Assembly: GCA_009746045.1 (NCBI GenBank)
Contig: RPFO01000027.1
Coordinates: 1,996,202 to 2,060,201 of the forward strand
Reading direction: 5' to 3'
DNA length: 64,000 bases
From: Mesostigma viride
Lineage: Eukaryota; Streptophyta; Mesostigmatophyceae; Mesostigmatales; Mesostigmataceae
The notes under the pieces were generated by a model. That model was given only the letters and a program-made list of their open reading frames with translations, had not been told where the DNA came from and ran no database searches. Position 1 is the first letter of the stretch. Every line of letters starts with the position of its first letter. Position numbers and translations under genes: made by a program. Below are positions 34,101 to 49,100 of this stretch, one piece after another.

Positions 34101-37100
34101 TGGTGCCACACTTTGGGGTGCGTGTTCCTCTTCCAAGGTGCGGTGGTGCCACACTTTGGGGTGCATGTCCTCTGGTGCGGTGGTGCCACACTTTGGGGTG
34201 CGTGTTCCTCTGGTACGGTGGTGCCACACTTTGGGGTGCATGTCCTCTGGTACGGTGGTGCCACACTTTGGGGTGCGTGTTCCTCTTCCAAGGTGCGGTG
34301 GTGCCACACTTTGGGGTGCATGTTCTCTGGTGCGGTGGTGCCACACTTTGGGGTGCATGTCCTCTGGTACGGTGGTGCCACACTTTGGGGTGCGTGTTCC
34401 TCTTCCAAGGTGCGGTGGTGCCACACTTTGGGGTGCATGTTCCTCTTCCAAGGTGCGGTGGTGCCACACTTTGGGGTGCATGTTCCTCTTCCAAGGTGCG
34501 GTGGAGCCACACTTTGGGGTGCGTGTTCCTCTTCCAAGGTGCGGTGGTGCCACACTTTGGGGTGCGTGTTCCTCTTCCAAGGTGCGGTGGTGCCACACTT
34601 TGGGGTGCATGTCCTCTGGTGCGGTGGTGCCACACTTTGGGGTGCGTGTTCCTCTGGTACGGTGGTGCCACACTTTGGGGTGCATGTCCTCTGGTACGGT
34701 GGTGCCACACTTTGGGGTGCATGTTCCTCTGGTGCGGTGGTGCCACACTTTGGGGTGCGTGTTCCTCTTCCAAGGTACGGTGGTGCCACACTTTGGGGTG
34801 CATGTCCTCTGGTGCGGTGGTGCCACACTTTGGGGTGCATGTCCTCTGGTGCGGTGGTGCCACACTTTGGGGTGCGTGTTCCTCTTCCAAGGTGCGGTGG
34901 TGCCACACTTTGGGGTGCATGTTCCTCTTCCAAGGTGCGGTGGTGCCACACTTTGGGGTGCATGTTCCTCTTCCAAGGTGCGGTGGAGCCACACTTTGGG
35001 GTGCGTGTCCTCTGGTGCGGTGGTGCCACACTTTGGGGTGCGTGTTCCTCTTCCAAGGTGCGGTGGTGCCACACTTTGGGGTGCATGTCCTCTGGTACGG
35101 TGGTGCCACACTTTGGGGTGCATGTCCTCTGGTACGGTGGTGCCACACTTTGGGGTGCATGTTCCTCTGGTGCGGTGGTGCCACACTTTGGGGTGCGTGT
35201 TCCTCTTCCAAGGTGCGGTGGTGCCACACTTTGGGGTGCATGTCCTCTGGTGCGGTGGTGCCACACTTTGGGGTGCGTGTTCCTCTTCCAAGGTGCGGTG
35301 GTGCCACACTTTGGGGTGCATGTCCTCTGGTGCGGTGGTGCCACACTTTGGGGTGCATGTCCTCTGGTACGGTGGTGCCACACTTTGGGGTGCATGTTCC
35401 TCTTCCAAGGTGCGGTGGTGCCACACTTTGGGGTGCATGTCCTCTGGTGCGGTGGTGCCACACTTTGGGGTGCGTGTTCCTCTGGTACGGTGGTGCCACA
35501 CTTTGGGGTGCATGTCCTCTGGTACGGTGGTGCCACACTTTGGGGTGCATGTCCTCTGGTGCGGTGGTGCCACACTTTGGGGTGCATGTCCTCTGGTGCG
35601 GTGGTGCCACACTTTGGGGTGCGTGTTCCTCTTCCAAGGTGCGGTGGAGCCACACTTTGGGGTGCATGTCCTCTGGTGCGGTGGTGCCACACTTTGGGGT
35701 GCATGTCCTCTGGTGCGGTGGTGCCACACTTTGGGGTGCATGTCCTCTGGTGCGGTGGTGCCACACTTTGGGGTGCATGTCCTCTGGTGCGGTGGTGCCA
35801 CACTTTGGGGTGCGTGTTCCTCTTCCAAGGTGCGGTGGTGCCACACTTTGGGGTGCATGTCCTCTGGTGCGGTGGTGCCACACTTTGGGGTGCATGTTCC
35901 TCTTCCAAGGTGCGGTGGAGCCACACTTTGGGGTGCATGTCCTCTGGTACGGTGGTGCCACACTTTGGGGTGCATGTTCCTCTGGTGCGGTGGTGCCACA
36001 CTTTGGGGTGCGTGTTCCTCTTCCAAGGTGCGGTGGTGCCACACTTTGGGGTGCATGTTCCTCTTCCAAGGTGCGGTGGTGCCACACTTTGGGGTGCATG
36101 TTCCTCTTCCAAGGTGCGGTGGTACCACACTTTGGGGTGCATGTCCTCTGGTACGGTGGAGCCACACTTTGGGGTGCATGTCCTCTGGTGCGGTGGAGCC
36201 ACACTTTGGGGTGCGTGTTCCTCTTCCAAGGTGCGGTGGTGCCACACTTTGGGGTGCATGTCCTCTGGTGCGGTGGAGCCACACTTTGGGGTGCGCACAT
36301 CCCATCCCACCTTATCACATGCCCACACATCCCATCCCACCTCATCGCGGTGGTGCCACACTTTGGGGTGCGCACATCCCATCCCACCTTATCACATGCC
36401 CACACATCCCATCCCACCTCATCGCGGTGGAGCCACACTTTGGGGTGCGCACATCCCATCCCACCTTATCACATGCCCACACATCCCATCCCACCTCATC
36501 GCGGTGGTGCCACACTTTGGGGTGCGCACATCCCATCCCACCTTATCACATGCCCACACATCCCATCCCACCTCATCGCGGTGGTGCCACACTTTGGGGT
36601 GCGCACATCCCATCCCACCTTATCACATGCCCACACATCCCATCCCACCTCATCGCGGTGGTGCCACACTTTGGGGTGCGCACATCCCATCCCACCTTAT
36701 CACATGCCCACACATCCCATCCCACCTCATCGCGGTGGTGCCACACTTTGGGGTGCGCACATCCCATCCCACCTTATCACATGCCCACACATCCCATCCC
36801 ACCTCATCGCGGTGGTGCCACACTTTGGGGTGCGCACATCCCATCCCACCTTATCACATGCCCACACATCCCATCCCACCTCATCGCGGTGGTGCCACAC
36901 TTTGGGGTGCGCACATCCCATCCCACCTTATCACATGCCCACACATCCCATCCCACCTCATCGCGGTGGTGCCACACTTTGGGGTGCGCACATCCCATCC
37001 CACCTTATCACATGCCCACACATCCCATCCCACCTCATCGCGGTGGAGCCACACTTTGGGGTGCGCACATCCCATCCCACCTTATCACATGCCCACACAT

Positions 37101-40100
37101 CCCATCCCACCTCATCGCGGTGGTGCCACACTTTGGGGTGCGCACATCCCATCCCACCTTATCACATGCCCACACATCCCATCCCACCTCATCGCGGTGG
37201 TGCCACACTTTGGGGTGCGCACATCCCATCCCACCTTATCACATGCCCACACATCCCATCCCACCTCATCGCGGTGGTGCCACACTTTGGGGTGCGCACA
37301 TCCCATCCCACCTTATCACATGCCCACACATCCCATCCCACCTCATCGCGGTGGTGCCACACTTTGGGGTGCGCACATCCCATCCCACCTTATCACATGC
37401 CCACACATCCCATCCCACCTCATCGCGGTGGTGCCACACTTTGGGGTGCGCACATCCCATCCCACCTTATCACATGCCCACACATCCCATCCCACCTCAT
37501 CGCGGTGGTGCCACACTTTGGGGTGCGCACATCCCATCCCACCTTATCACATGCCCACACATCCCATCCCACCTCATCGCGGTGGTGCCACACTTTGGGG
37601 TGCGCACATCCCATCCCACCTTATCACATGCCCACACATCCCATCCCACCTCATCGCGGTGGTGCCACACTTTGGGGTGCGCACATCCCATCCCACCTTA
37701 TCACATGCCCACACATCCCATCCCACCTCATCGCGGTGGTGCCACACTTTGGGGTGCGCACATCCCATCCCACCTTATCACATGCCCACACATCCCATCC
37801 CACCTCATCGCGGTGGTGCCACACTTTGGGGTGCGCACATCCCATCCCACCTTATCACATGCCCACACATCCCATCCCACCTCATCGCGGTGGTGCCACA
37901 CTTTGGGGTGCGCACATCCCATCCCACCTTATCACATGCCCACACATCCCATCCCACCTCATCGCGGTGGTGCCACACTTTGGGGTGCGCACATCCCATC
38001 CCACCTTATCACATGCCCACACATCCCATCCCACCTCATCGCGGTGGAGCCACACTTTGGGGTGCGCACATCCCATCCCACCTTATCACATGCCCACACA
38101 TCCCATCCCACCTCATCGCGGTGGTGCCACACTTTGGGGTGCGCACATCCCATCCCACCTTATCACATGCCCACACATCCCATCCCACCTCATCGCGGTG
38201 GTGCCACACTTTGGGGTGCGCACATCCCATCCCACCTTATCACATGCCCACACATCCCATCCCACCTCATCGCGGTGGTGCCACACTTTGGGGTGCGCAC
38301 ATCCCATCCCACCTTATCACATGCCCACACATCCCATCCCACCTCATCGCGGTGGTGCCACACTTTGGGGTGCGCACATCCCATCCCACCTTATCACATG
38401 CCCACACATCCCATCCCACCTCATCGCGGTGGTGCCACACTTTGGGGTGCGCACATCCCATCCCACCTTATCACATGCCCACACATCCCATCCCACCTCA
38501 TCGCGGTGGTGCCACACTTTGGGGTGCGCACATCCCATCCCACCTTATCACATGCCCACACATCCCATCCCACCTCATCGCGGTGGTGCCACACTTTGGG
38601 GTGCATGTCCTCTGGTGCGGTGGTGCCACACTTTGGGGTGCATGTTCTCTGGTGCGGTGGTGCCACACTTTGGGGTGCATGTTCCTCTGGTGCGGTGGTG
38701 CCACACTTTGGGGTGCATGTCCTCTGGTACGGTGGTGCCACACTTTGGGGTGCGTGTTCCTCTTCCAAGGTGCGGTGGTGCCACACTTTGGGGTGCATGT
38801 CCTCTGGTGCGGTGGAGCCACACTTTGGGGTGCATGTCCTCTGGTGCGGTGGTGCCACACTTTGGGGTGCATGTCCTCTGGTGCGGTGGTGCCACACTTT
38901 GGGGTGCATGTCCTCTGGTGCGGTGGTGCCACACTTTGGGGTGCATGTCCTCTGGTGCGGTGGTGCCACACTTTGGGGTGCATGTTCCTCTTCCAAGGTG
39001 CGGTGGTGCCACACTTTGGGGTGCATGTCCTCTGGTGCGGTGGTGCCACACTTTGGGGTGCATGTCCTCTGGTGCGGTGGAGCCACACTTTGGGGTGCAT
39101 GTCCTCTGGTACGGTGGTGCCACACTTTGGGGTGCGTGTTCCTCTTCCAAGGTGCGGTGGTGCCACACTTTGGGGTGCATGTTCCTCTTCCAAGGTACGG
39201 TGGTGCCACACTTTGGGGTGCGTGTCCTCTGGTGCGGTGGAGCCACACTTTGGGGTGCGTGTTCCTCTTCCAAGGTGCGGTGGTGCCACACTTTGGGGTG
39301 CATGTCCTCTGGTGCGGTGGTGCCACACTTTGGGGTGCATGTTCCTCTTCCAAGGTGCGGTGGTGCCACACTTTGGGGTGCATGTCCTCTGGTGCGGTGG
39401 TGCCACACTTTGGGGTGCATGTCCTCTGGTGCGGTGGAGCCACACTTTGGGGTGCATGTCCTCTGGTACGGTGGTGCCACACTTTGGGGTGCGTGTCCTC
39501 TGGTGCGGTGGTGCCACACTTTGGGGTGCATGTTCCTCTTCCAAGGTACGGTGGAGCCACACTTTGGGGTGCGTGTCCTCTGGTGCGGTGGAGCCACACT
39601 TTGGGGTGCGTGTTCCTCTTCCAAGGTGCGGTGGTGCCACACTTTGGGGTGCATGTCCTCTGGTGCGGTGGTGCCACACTTTGGGGTGCATGTTCCTCTT
39701 CCAAGGTACGGTGGTGCCACACTTTGGGGTGCGTGTCCTCTGGTGCGGTGGAGCCACACTTTGGGGTGCGTGTTCCTCTTCCAAGGTGCGGTGGTGCCAC
39801 ACTTTGGGGTGCATGTCCTCTGGTGCGGTGGTGCCACACTTTGGGGTGCATGTTCCTCTTCCAAGGTGCGGTGGTGCCACACTTTGGGGTGCATGTCCTC
39901 TGGTGCGGTGGTGCCACACTTTGGGGTGCATGTCCTCTGGTGCGGTGGAGCCACACTTTGGGGTGCATGTCCTCTGGTGCGGTGGAGCCACACTTTGGGG
40001 TGCATGTCCTCTGGTGCGGTGGTGCCACACTTTGGGGTGCGTGTTCCTCTTCCAAGGTACGGTGGAGCCACACTTTGGGGTGCGTGTCCTCTGGTGCGGT

Positions 40101-43100
40101 GGAGCCACACTTTGGGGTGCATGTTCCTCTTCCAAGGTGCGGTGGTGCCACACTTTGGGGTGCATGTTCCTCTTCCAAGGTGCGGTGGTGCCACACTTTG
40201 GGGTGCATGTCCTCTGGTACGGTGGTGCCACACTTTGGGGTGCATGTTCCTCTTCCAAGGTGCGGTGGTGCCACACTTTGGGGTGCGTGTTCCTCTTCCA
40301 AGGTGCGGTGGTGCCACACTTTGGGGTGCATGTCCTCTGGTGCGGTGGTGCCACACTTTGGGGTGCATGTCCTCTGGTGCGGTGGAGCCACACTTTGGGG
40401 TGCATGTTCCTCTGGTACGGTGGTGCCACACTTTGGGGTGCATGTTCCTCTTCCAAGGTGCGGTGGTGCCACACTTTGGGGTGCATGTTCCTCTGGTACG
40501 GTGGTGCCACACTTTGGGGTGCATGTTCCTCTTCCAAGGTACGGTGGAGCCACACTTTGGGGTGCATGTCCTCTGGTGCGGTGGTGCCACACTTTGGGGT
40601 GCATGTCCTCTGGTACGGTGGAGCCACACTTTGGGGTGCATGTTCCTCTTCCAAGGTGCGGTGGTGCCACACTTTGGGGTGCATGTCCTCTGGTACGGTG
40701 GTGCCACACTTTGGGGTGCATGTCCTCTGGTGCGGTGGTGCCACACTTTGGGGTGCGTGTTCCTCTTCCAAGGTGCGGTGGAGCCACACTTTGGGGTGCA
40801 TGTCCTCTGGTGCGGTGGTGCCACACTTTGGGGTGCATGTTCCTCTGGTGCGGTGGAGCCACACTTTGGGGTGCATGTCCTCTTCCAAGGTACGGTGGTG
40901 CCACACTTTGGGGTGCATGTTCCTCTGGTGCGGTGGTGCCACACTTTGGGGTGCATGTTCCTCTTCCAAGGTACGGTGGAGCCACACTTTGGGGTGCATG
41001 TCCTCTGGTGCGGTGGAGCCACACTTTGGGGTGCATGTCCTCTGGTACGGTGGAGCCACACTTTGGGGTGCATGTCCTCTGGTGCGGTGGTGCCACACTT
41101 TGGGGTGCATGTCCTCTGGTACGGTGGTGCCACACTTTGGGGTGCATGTCCTCTGGTGCGGTGGAGCCACACTTTGGGGTGCATGTCCTCTGGTGCGGTG
41201 GTGCCACACTTTGGGGTGCATGTCCTCTGGTGCGGTGGAGCCACACTTTGGGGTGCATGTCCTCTGGTGCGGTGGAGCCACACTTTGGGGTGCATGTCCT
41301 CTGGTACGGTGGAGCCACACTTTGGGGTGCATGTCCTCTGGTGCGGTGGAGCCACACTTTGGGGTGCATGTCCTCTGGTGCGGTGGAGCCACACTTTGGG
41401 GTGCATGTCCTCTGGTACGGTGGAGCCACACTTTGGGGTGCATGTCCTCTGGTGCGGTGGAGCCACACTTTGGGGTGCATGTCCTCTGGTACGGTGGAGC
41501 CACACTTTGGGGTGCATGTCCTCTGGTACGGTGGAGCCACACTTTGGGGTGCATGTTCCTCTTCCAAGGTACGGTGGAGCCACACTTTGGGGTGCATGTT
41601 CCTCTGGTACGGTGGAGCCACACTTTGGGGTGCATGTCCTCTGGTGCGGTGGAGCCACACTTTGGGGTGCATGTTCCTCTTCCAAGGTGCGGTGGTGCCA
41701 CACTTTGGGGTGCATGTTCCTCTTCCAAGGTGCGGTGGAGCCACACTTTGGGGTGCATGTCCTCTTCCAAGGTGCGGTGGTGCCACACTTTGGGGTGCGT
41801 GTTCCTCTTCCAAGGTGCGGTGGAGCCACACTTTGGGGTGCATGTCCTCTGGTGCGGTGGTGCCACACTTTGGGGTGCATGTCCTCTGGTGCGGTGGTGC
41901 CACACTTTGGGGTGCATGTTCCTCTTCCAAGGTGCGGTGGAGCCACACTTTGGGGTGCATGTTCCTCTTCCAAGGTGCGGTGGAGCCACACTTTGGGGTG
42001 CATGTTCCTCTTCCAAGGTGCGGTGGTGCCACACTTTGGGGTGCATGTCCTCTGGTGCGGTGGAGCCACACTTTGGGGTGCATGTTCCTCTTCCAAGGTG
42101 CGGTGGAGCCACACTTTGGGGTGCGTGTTCCTCTTCCAAGGTACGGTGGAGCCACACTTTGGGGTGCGTGTTCCTCTTCCAAGGTGCGGTGGAGCCACAC
42201 TTTGGGGTGCATGTCCTCTGGTGCGGTGGTGCCACACTTTGGGGTGCATGTCCTCTGGTGCGGTGGTGCCACACTTTGGGGTGCATGTTCCTCTTCCAAG
42301 GTGCGGTGGAGCCACACTTTGGGGTGCATGTTCCTCTTCCAAGGTGCGGTGGAGCCACACTTTGGGGTGCATGTTCCTCTTCCAAGGTGCGGTGGTGCCA
42401 CACTTTGGGGTGCATGTCCTCTGGTGCGGTGGTGCCACACTTTGGGGTGCATGTTCCTCTGGTGCGGTGGTGCCACACTTTGGGGTGCATGTTCCTCTGG
42501 TGCGGTGGTGCCACACTTTGGGGTGCATGTTCCTCTTCCAAGGTGCGGTGGAGCCACACTTTGGGGTGCATGTCCTCTGGTGCGGTGGTGCCACACTTTG
42601 GGGTGCATGTCCTCTGGTACGGTGGAGCCACACTTTGGGGTGCATGTCCTCTGGTGCGGTGGAGCCACACTTTGGGGTGCATGTCCTCTGGTGCGGTGGA
42701 GCCACACTTTGGGGTGCATGTCCTCTGGTACGGTGGAGCCACACTTTGGGGTGCATGTTCCTCTTCCAAGGTACGGTGGAGCCACACTTTGGGGTGCATG
42801 TCCTCTGGTGCGGTGGAGCCACACTTTGGGGTGCATGTCCTCTGGTACGGTGGAGCCACACTTTGGGGTGCATGTTCCTCTTCCAAGGTACGGTGGAGCC
42901 ACACTTTGGGGTGCATGTCCTCTCGTGCGGTGGAGCCACACTTTGGGGTGCATGTCCTCTGGTGCGGTGGAGCCACACTTTGGGGTGCATGTCCTCTGGT
43001 ACGGTGGTGCCACACTTTGGGGTGCATGTCCTCTGGTGCGGTGGAGCCACACTTTGGGGTGCATGTCCTCTGGTACGGTGGTGCCACACTTTGGGGTGCA

Positions 43101-46100
43101 TGTCCTCTGGTACGGTGGAGCCACACTTTGGGGTGCATGTCCTCTGGTGCGGTGGAGCCACACTTTGGGGTGCATGTTCCTCTTCCAAGGTGCGGTGGTG
43201 CCACACTTTGGGGTGCATGTCCTCTGGTGCGGTGGTGCCACACTTTGGGGTGCATGTTCCTCTTCCAAGGTACGGTGGAGCCACACTTTGGGGTGCATGT
43301 CCTCTGGTACGGTGGTGCCACACTTTGGGGTGCATGTCCTCTGGTACGGTGGTGCCACACTTTGGGGTGCATGTCCTCTGGTGCGGTGGAGCCACACTTT
43401 GGGGTGCATGTCCTCTGGTGCGGTGGAGCCACACTTTGGGGTGCATGTCCTCTGGTGCGGTGGAGCCACACTTTGGGGTGCATGTCCTCTGGTGCGGTGG
43501 AGCCACACTTTGGGGTGCATGTCCTCTGGTGCGGTGGAGCCACACTTTGGGGTGCATGTCCTCTTCCAAGGTGCGGTGGTGCCACACTTTGGGGTGCATG
43601 TTCCTCTGGTACGGTGGAGCCACACTTTGGGGTGCATGTCCTCTGGTGCGGTGGAGCCACACTTTGGGGTGCATGTCCTCTGGTGCGGTGGAGCCACACT
43701 TTGGGGTGCATGTCCTCTGGTGCGGTGGAGCCACACTTTGGGGTGCATGTTCCTCTTCCAAGGTGCGGTGGAGCCACACTTTGGGGTGCATGTCCTCTGG
43801 TACGGTGGTGCCACACTTTGGGGTGCATGTCCTCTGGTGCGGTGGAGCCACACTTTGGGGTGCATGTCCTCTGGTGCGGTGGAGCCACACTTTGGGGTGC
43901 ATGTTCCTCTGGTACGGTGGAGCCACACTTTGGGGTGCGTGTCCTCTGGTGCGGTGGAGCCACACTTTGGGGTGCATGTCCTCTGGTGCGGTGGAGCCAC
44001 ACTTTGGGGTGCATGTCCTCTGGTACGGTGGTGCCACACTTTGGGGTGCATGTCCTCTGGTGCGGTGGAGCCACACTTTGGGGTGCATGTCCTCTTCCAA
44101 GGTACGGTGGAGCCACACTTTGGGGTGCATGTCCTCTGGTACGGTGGAGCCACACTTTGGGGTGCATGTCCTCTTCCAAGGTACGGTGGAGCCACACTTT
44201 GGGGTGCATGTCCTCTTCCAAGGTGCGGTGGAGCCACACTTTGGGGTGCATGTTCCTCTTCCAAGGTACGGTGGAGCCACACTTTGGGGTGCATGTTCCT
44301 CTTCCAAGGTACGGTGGAGCCACACTTTGGGGTGCATGTCCTCTGGTACGGTGGTGCCACACTTTGGGGTGCATGTCCTCTGGTGCGGTGGTGCCACACT
44401 TTGGGGTGCATGTCCTCTGGTGCGGTGGTGCCACACTTTGGGGTGCATGTTCCTCTTCCAAGGTGCGGTGGAGCCACACTTTGGGGTGCATGTCCTCTGG
44501 TGCGGTGGTGCCACACTTTGGGGTGCATGTCCTCTGGTGCGGTGGTGCCACACTTTGGGGTGCATGTTCCTCTTCCAAGGTACGGTGGTGCCACACTTTG
44601 GGGTGCATGTTCCTCTGGTGCGGTGGAGCCACACTTTGGGGTGCATGTCCTCTGGTGCGGTGGAGCCACACTTTGGGGTGCATGTCCTCTGGTGCGGTGG
44701 AGCCACACTTTGGGGTGCATGTCCTCTGGTACGGTGGAGCCACACTTTGGGGTGCATGTCCTCTGGTGCGGTGGAGCCACACTTTGGGGTGCATGTCCTC
44801 TGGTGCGGTGGAGCCACACTTTGGGGTGCATGTCCTCTGGTACGGTGGTGCCACACTTTGGGGTGCATGTCCTCTGGTACGGTGGAGCCACACTTTGGGG
44901 TGCATGTCCTCTGGTACGGTGGAGCCACACTTTGGGGTGCATGTTCCTCTTCCAAGGTACGGTGGAGCCACACTTTGGGGTGCATGTTCCTCTGGTACGG
45001 TGGAGCCACACTTTGGGGTGCATGTCCTCTGGTGCGGTGGAGCCACACTTTGGGGTGCATGTTCCTCTTCCAAGGTGCGGTGGAGCCACACTTTGGGGTG
45101 CATGTCCTCTGGTGCGGTGGTGCCACACTTTGGGGTGCGTGTTCCTCTTCCAAGGTGCGGTGGTGCCACACTTTGGGGTGCATGTCCTCTGGTGCGGTGG
45201 TGCCACACTTTGGGGTGCATGTCCTCTGGTACGGTGGTGCCACACTTTGGGGTGCATGTCCTCTGGTGCGGTGGTGCCACACTTTGGGGTGCGTGTCCTC
45301 TGGTGCGGTGGTGCCACACTTTGGGGTGCATGTTCCTCTTCCAAGGTGCGGTGGTGCCACACTTTGGGGTGCGTGTTCCTCTTCCAAGGTACGGTGGAGC
45401 CACACTTTGGGGTGCATGTCCTCTGGTACGGTGGAGCCACACTTTGGGGTGCATGTCCTCTGGTGCGGTGGAGCCACACTTTGGGGTGCATGTCCTCTGG
45501 TGCGGTGGAGCCACACTTTGGGGTGCATGTCCTCTGGTACGGTGGAGCCACACTTTGGGGTGCATGTTCCTCTTCCAAGGTACGGTGGAGCCACACTTTG
45601 GGGTGCATGTCCTCTGGTGCGGTGGAGCCACACTTTGGGGTGCATGTCCTCTGGTACGGTGGAGCCACACTTTGGGGTGCATGTTCCTCTTCCAAGGTAC
45701 GGTGGAGCCACACTTTGGGGTGCATGTCCTCTGGTGCGGTGGAGCCACACTTTGGGGTGCATGTCCTCTGGTGCGGTGGAGCCACACTTTGGGGTGCATG
45801 TCCTCTGGTACGGTGGTGCCACACTTTGGGGTGCATGTCCTCTGGTGCGGTGGAGCCACACTTTGGGGTGCATGTCCTCTGGTACGGTGGAGCCACACTT
45901 TGGGGTGCATGTCCTCTGGTACGGTGGTGCCACACTTTGGGGTGCATGTCCTCTGGTGCGGTGGAGCCACACTTTGGGGTGCATGTTCCTCTTCCAAGGT
46001 GCGGTGGAGCCACACTTTGGGGTGCATGTTCCTCTTCCAAGGTGCGGTGGAGCCACACTTTGGGGTGCATGTCCTCTGGTGCGGTGGTGCCACACTTTGG

Positions 46101-49100
46101 GGTGCATGTCCTCTGGTACGGTGGAGCCACACTTTGGGGTGCATGTCCTCTGGTGCGGTGGAGCCACACTTTGGGGTGCATGTTCCTCTTCCAAGGTGCG
46201 GTGGTGCCACACTTTGGGGTGCATGTCCTCTGGTGCGGTGGTGCCACACTTTGGGGTGCATGTTCCTCTTCCAAGGTACGGTGGAGCCACACTTTGGGGT
46301 GCATGTCCTCTGGTACGGTGGTGCCACACTTTGGGGTGCATGTCCTCTGGTACGGTGGTGCCACACTTTGGGGTGCATGTCCTCTGGTGCGGTGGAGCCA
46401 CACTTTGGGGTGCATGTCCTCTGGTGCGGTGGAGCCACACTTTGGGGTGCATGTCCTCTGGTGCGGTGGAGCCACACTTTGGGGTGCATGTCCTCTGGTG
46501 CGGTGGAGCCACACTTTGGGGTGCATGTCCTCTGGTGCGGTGGAGCCACACTTTGGGGTGCATGTCCCTCTTCCAAGGTGCGGTGGTGCCACACTTTGGG
46601 GTGCATGTTCCTCTGGTACGGTGGAGCCACACTTTGGGGTGCATGTCCTCTGGTGCGGTGGAGCCACACTTTGGGGTGCATGTCCTCTGGTGCGGTGGAG
46701 CCACACTTTGGGGTGCATGTCCTCTGGTGCGGTGGAGCCACACTTTGGGGTGCATGTTCCTCTTCCAAGGTGCGGTGGAGCCACACTTTGGGGTGCATGT
46801 CCTCTGGTACGGTGGTGCCACACTTTGGGGTGCATGTCCTCTGGTGCGGTGGAGCCACACTTTGGGGTGCATGTCCTCTGGTGCGGTGGAGCCACACTTT
46901 GGGGTGCATGTTCCTCTGGTACGGTGGAGCCACACTTTGGGGTGCGTGTCCTCTGGTGCGGTGGAGCCACACTTTGGGGTGCATGTCCTCTGGTGCGGTG
47001 GAGCCACACTTTGGGGTGCATGTCCTCTGGTACGGTGGTGCCACACTTTGGGGTGCATGTCCTCTGGTGCGGTGGAGCCACACTTTGGGGTGCATGTCCT
47101 CTTCCAAGGTACGGTGGAGCCACACTTTGGGGTGCATGTCCTCTGGTACGGTGGAGCCACACTTTGGGGTGCATGTCCTCTTCCAAGGTACGGTGGAGCC
47201 ACACTTTGGGGTGCATGTCCTCTTCCAAGGTGCGGTGGAGCCACACTTTGGGGTGCATGTTCCTCTTCCAAGGTACGGTGGAGCCACACTTTGGGGTGCG
47301 TGTTCCTCTTCCAAGGTGCGGTGGTGCCACACTTTGGGGTGCATGTTCCTCTTCCAAGGTGCGGTGGTGCCACACTTTGGGGTGCATGTTCCTCTGGTGC
47401 GGTGGAGCCACACTTTGGGGTGCATGTCCTCTGGTGCGGTGGAGCCACACTTTGGGGTGCATGTCCTCTGGTGCGGTGGAGCCACACTTTGGGGTGCATG
47501 TCCTCTGGTACGGTGGAGCCACACTTTGGGGTGCATGTCCTCTGGTGCGGTGGAGCCACACTTTGGGGTGCATGTCCTCTGGTGCGGTGGAGCCACACTT
47601 TGGGGTGCATGTCCTCTGGTACGGTGGTGCCACACTTTGGGGTGCATGTCCTCTGGTACGGTGGAGCCACACTTTGGGGTGCATGTCCTCTGGTACGGTG
47701 GAGCCACACTTTGGGGTGCATGTTCCTCTTCCAAGGTACGGTGGAGCCACACTTTGGGGTGCATGTTCCTCTGGTACGGTGGAGCCACACTTTGGGGTGC
47801 ATGTCCTCTGGTGCGGTGGAGCCACACTTTGGGGTGCATGTTCCTCTTCCAAGGTGCGGTGGAGCCACACTTTGGGGTGCATGTCCTCTGGTGCGGTGGT
47901 GCCACACTTTGGGGTGCGTGTTCCTCTTCCAAGGTGCGGTGGTGCCACACTTTGGGGTGCATGTTCCTCTTCCAAGGTGCGGTGGTGCCACACTTTGGGG
48001 TGCGTGTTCCTCTTCCAAGGTACGGTGGAGCCACACTTTGGGGTGCATGTCCTCTGGTACGGTGGAGCCACACTTTGGGGTGCATGTCCTCTGGTGCGGT
48101 GGAGCCACACTTTGGGGTGCATGTCCTCTGGTGCGGTGGAGCCACACTTTGGGGTGCATGTCCTCTGGTACGGTGGAGCCACACTTTGGGGTGCATGTTC
48201 CTCTTCCAAGGTACGGTGGAGCCACACTTTGGGGTGCATGTCCTCTGGTGCGGTGGAGCCACACTTTGGGGTGCATGTCCTCTGGTACGGTGGAGCCACA
48301 CTTTGGGGTGCATGTTCCTCTTCCAAGGTACGGTGGAGCCACACTTTGGGGTGCATGTCCTCTGGTGCGGTGGAGCCACACTTTGGGGTGCATGTCCTCT
48401 GGTGCGGTGGAGCCACACTTTGGGGTGCATGTCCTCTGGTACGGTGGTGCCACACTTTGGGGTGCATGTCCTCTGGTGCGGTGGAGCCACACTTTGGGGT
48501 GCATGTCCTCTGGTACGGTGGAGCCACACTTTGGGGTGCATGTCCTCTGGTACGGTGGTGCCACACTTTGGGGTGCATGTCCTCTGGTGCGGTGGAGCCA
48601 CACTTTGGGGTGCATGTTCCTCTTCCAAGGTGCGGTGGAGCCACACTTTGGGGTGCATGTCCTCTGGTGCGGTGGTGCCACACTTTGGGGTGCATGTTCC
48701 TCTTCCAAGGTGCGGTGGTGCCACACTTTGGGGTGCATGTCCTCTGGTGCGGTGGTGCCACACTTTGGGGTGCATGTCCTCTGGTACGGTGGAGCCACAC
48801 TTTGGGGTGCATGTCCTCTGGTGCGGTGGTGCCACACTTTGGGGTGCGTGTTCCTCTGGTGCGGTGGTGCCACACTTTGGGGTGCATGTTCCTCTTCCAA
48901 GGTGCGGTGGAGCCACACTTTGGGGTGCATGTCCTCTGGTGCGGTGGTGCCACACTTTGGGGTGCATGTCCTCTGGTACGGTGGAGCCACACTTTGGGGT
49001 GCATGTCCTCTGGTGCGGTGGAGCCACACTTTGGGGTGCATGTTCCTCTTCCAAGGTGCGGTGGTGCCACACTTTGGGGTGCATGTCCTCTGGTGCGGTG

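Noticed and set aside
36342-38538. Series of 64-codon minus-strand ORFs every 77 bp
   Set aside because: Pure consequence of the 77-bp repeat; identical peptides, no independent evidence.
36293-38581. CRISPR-like array
   Set aside because: The 77-bp units are identical end to end with no unique spacers, and the host is eukaryotic.
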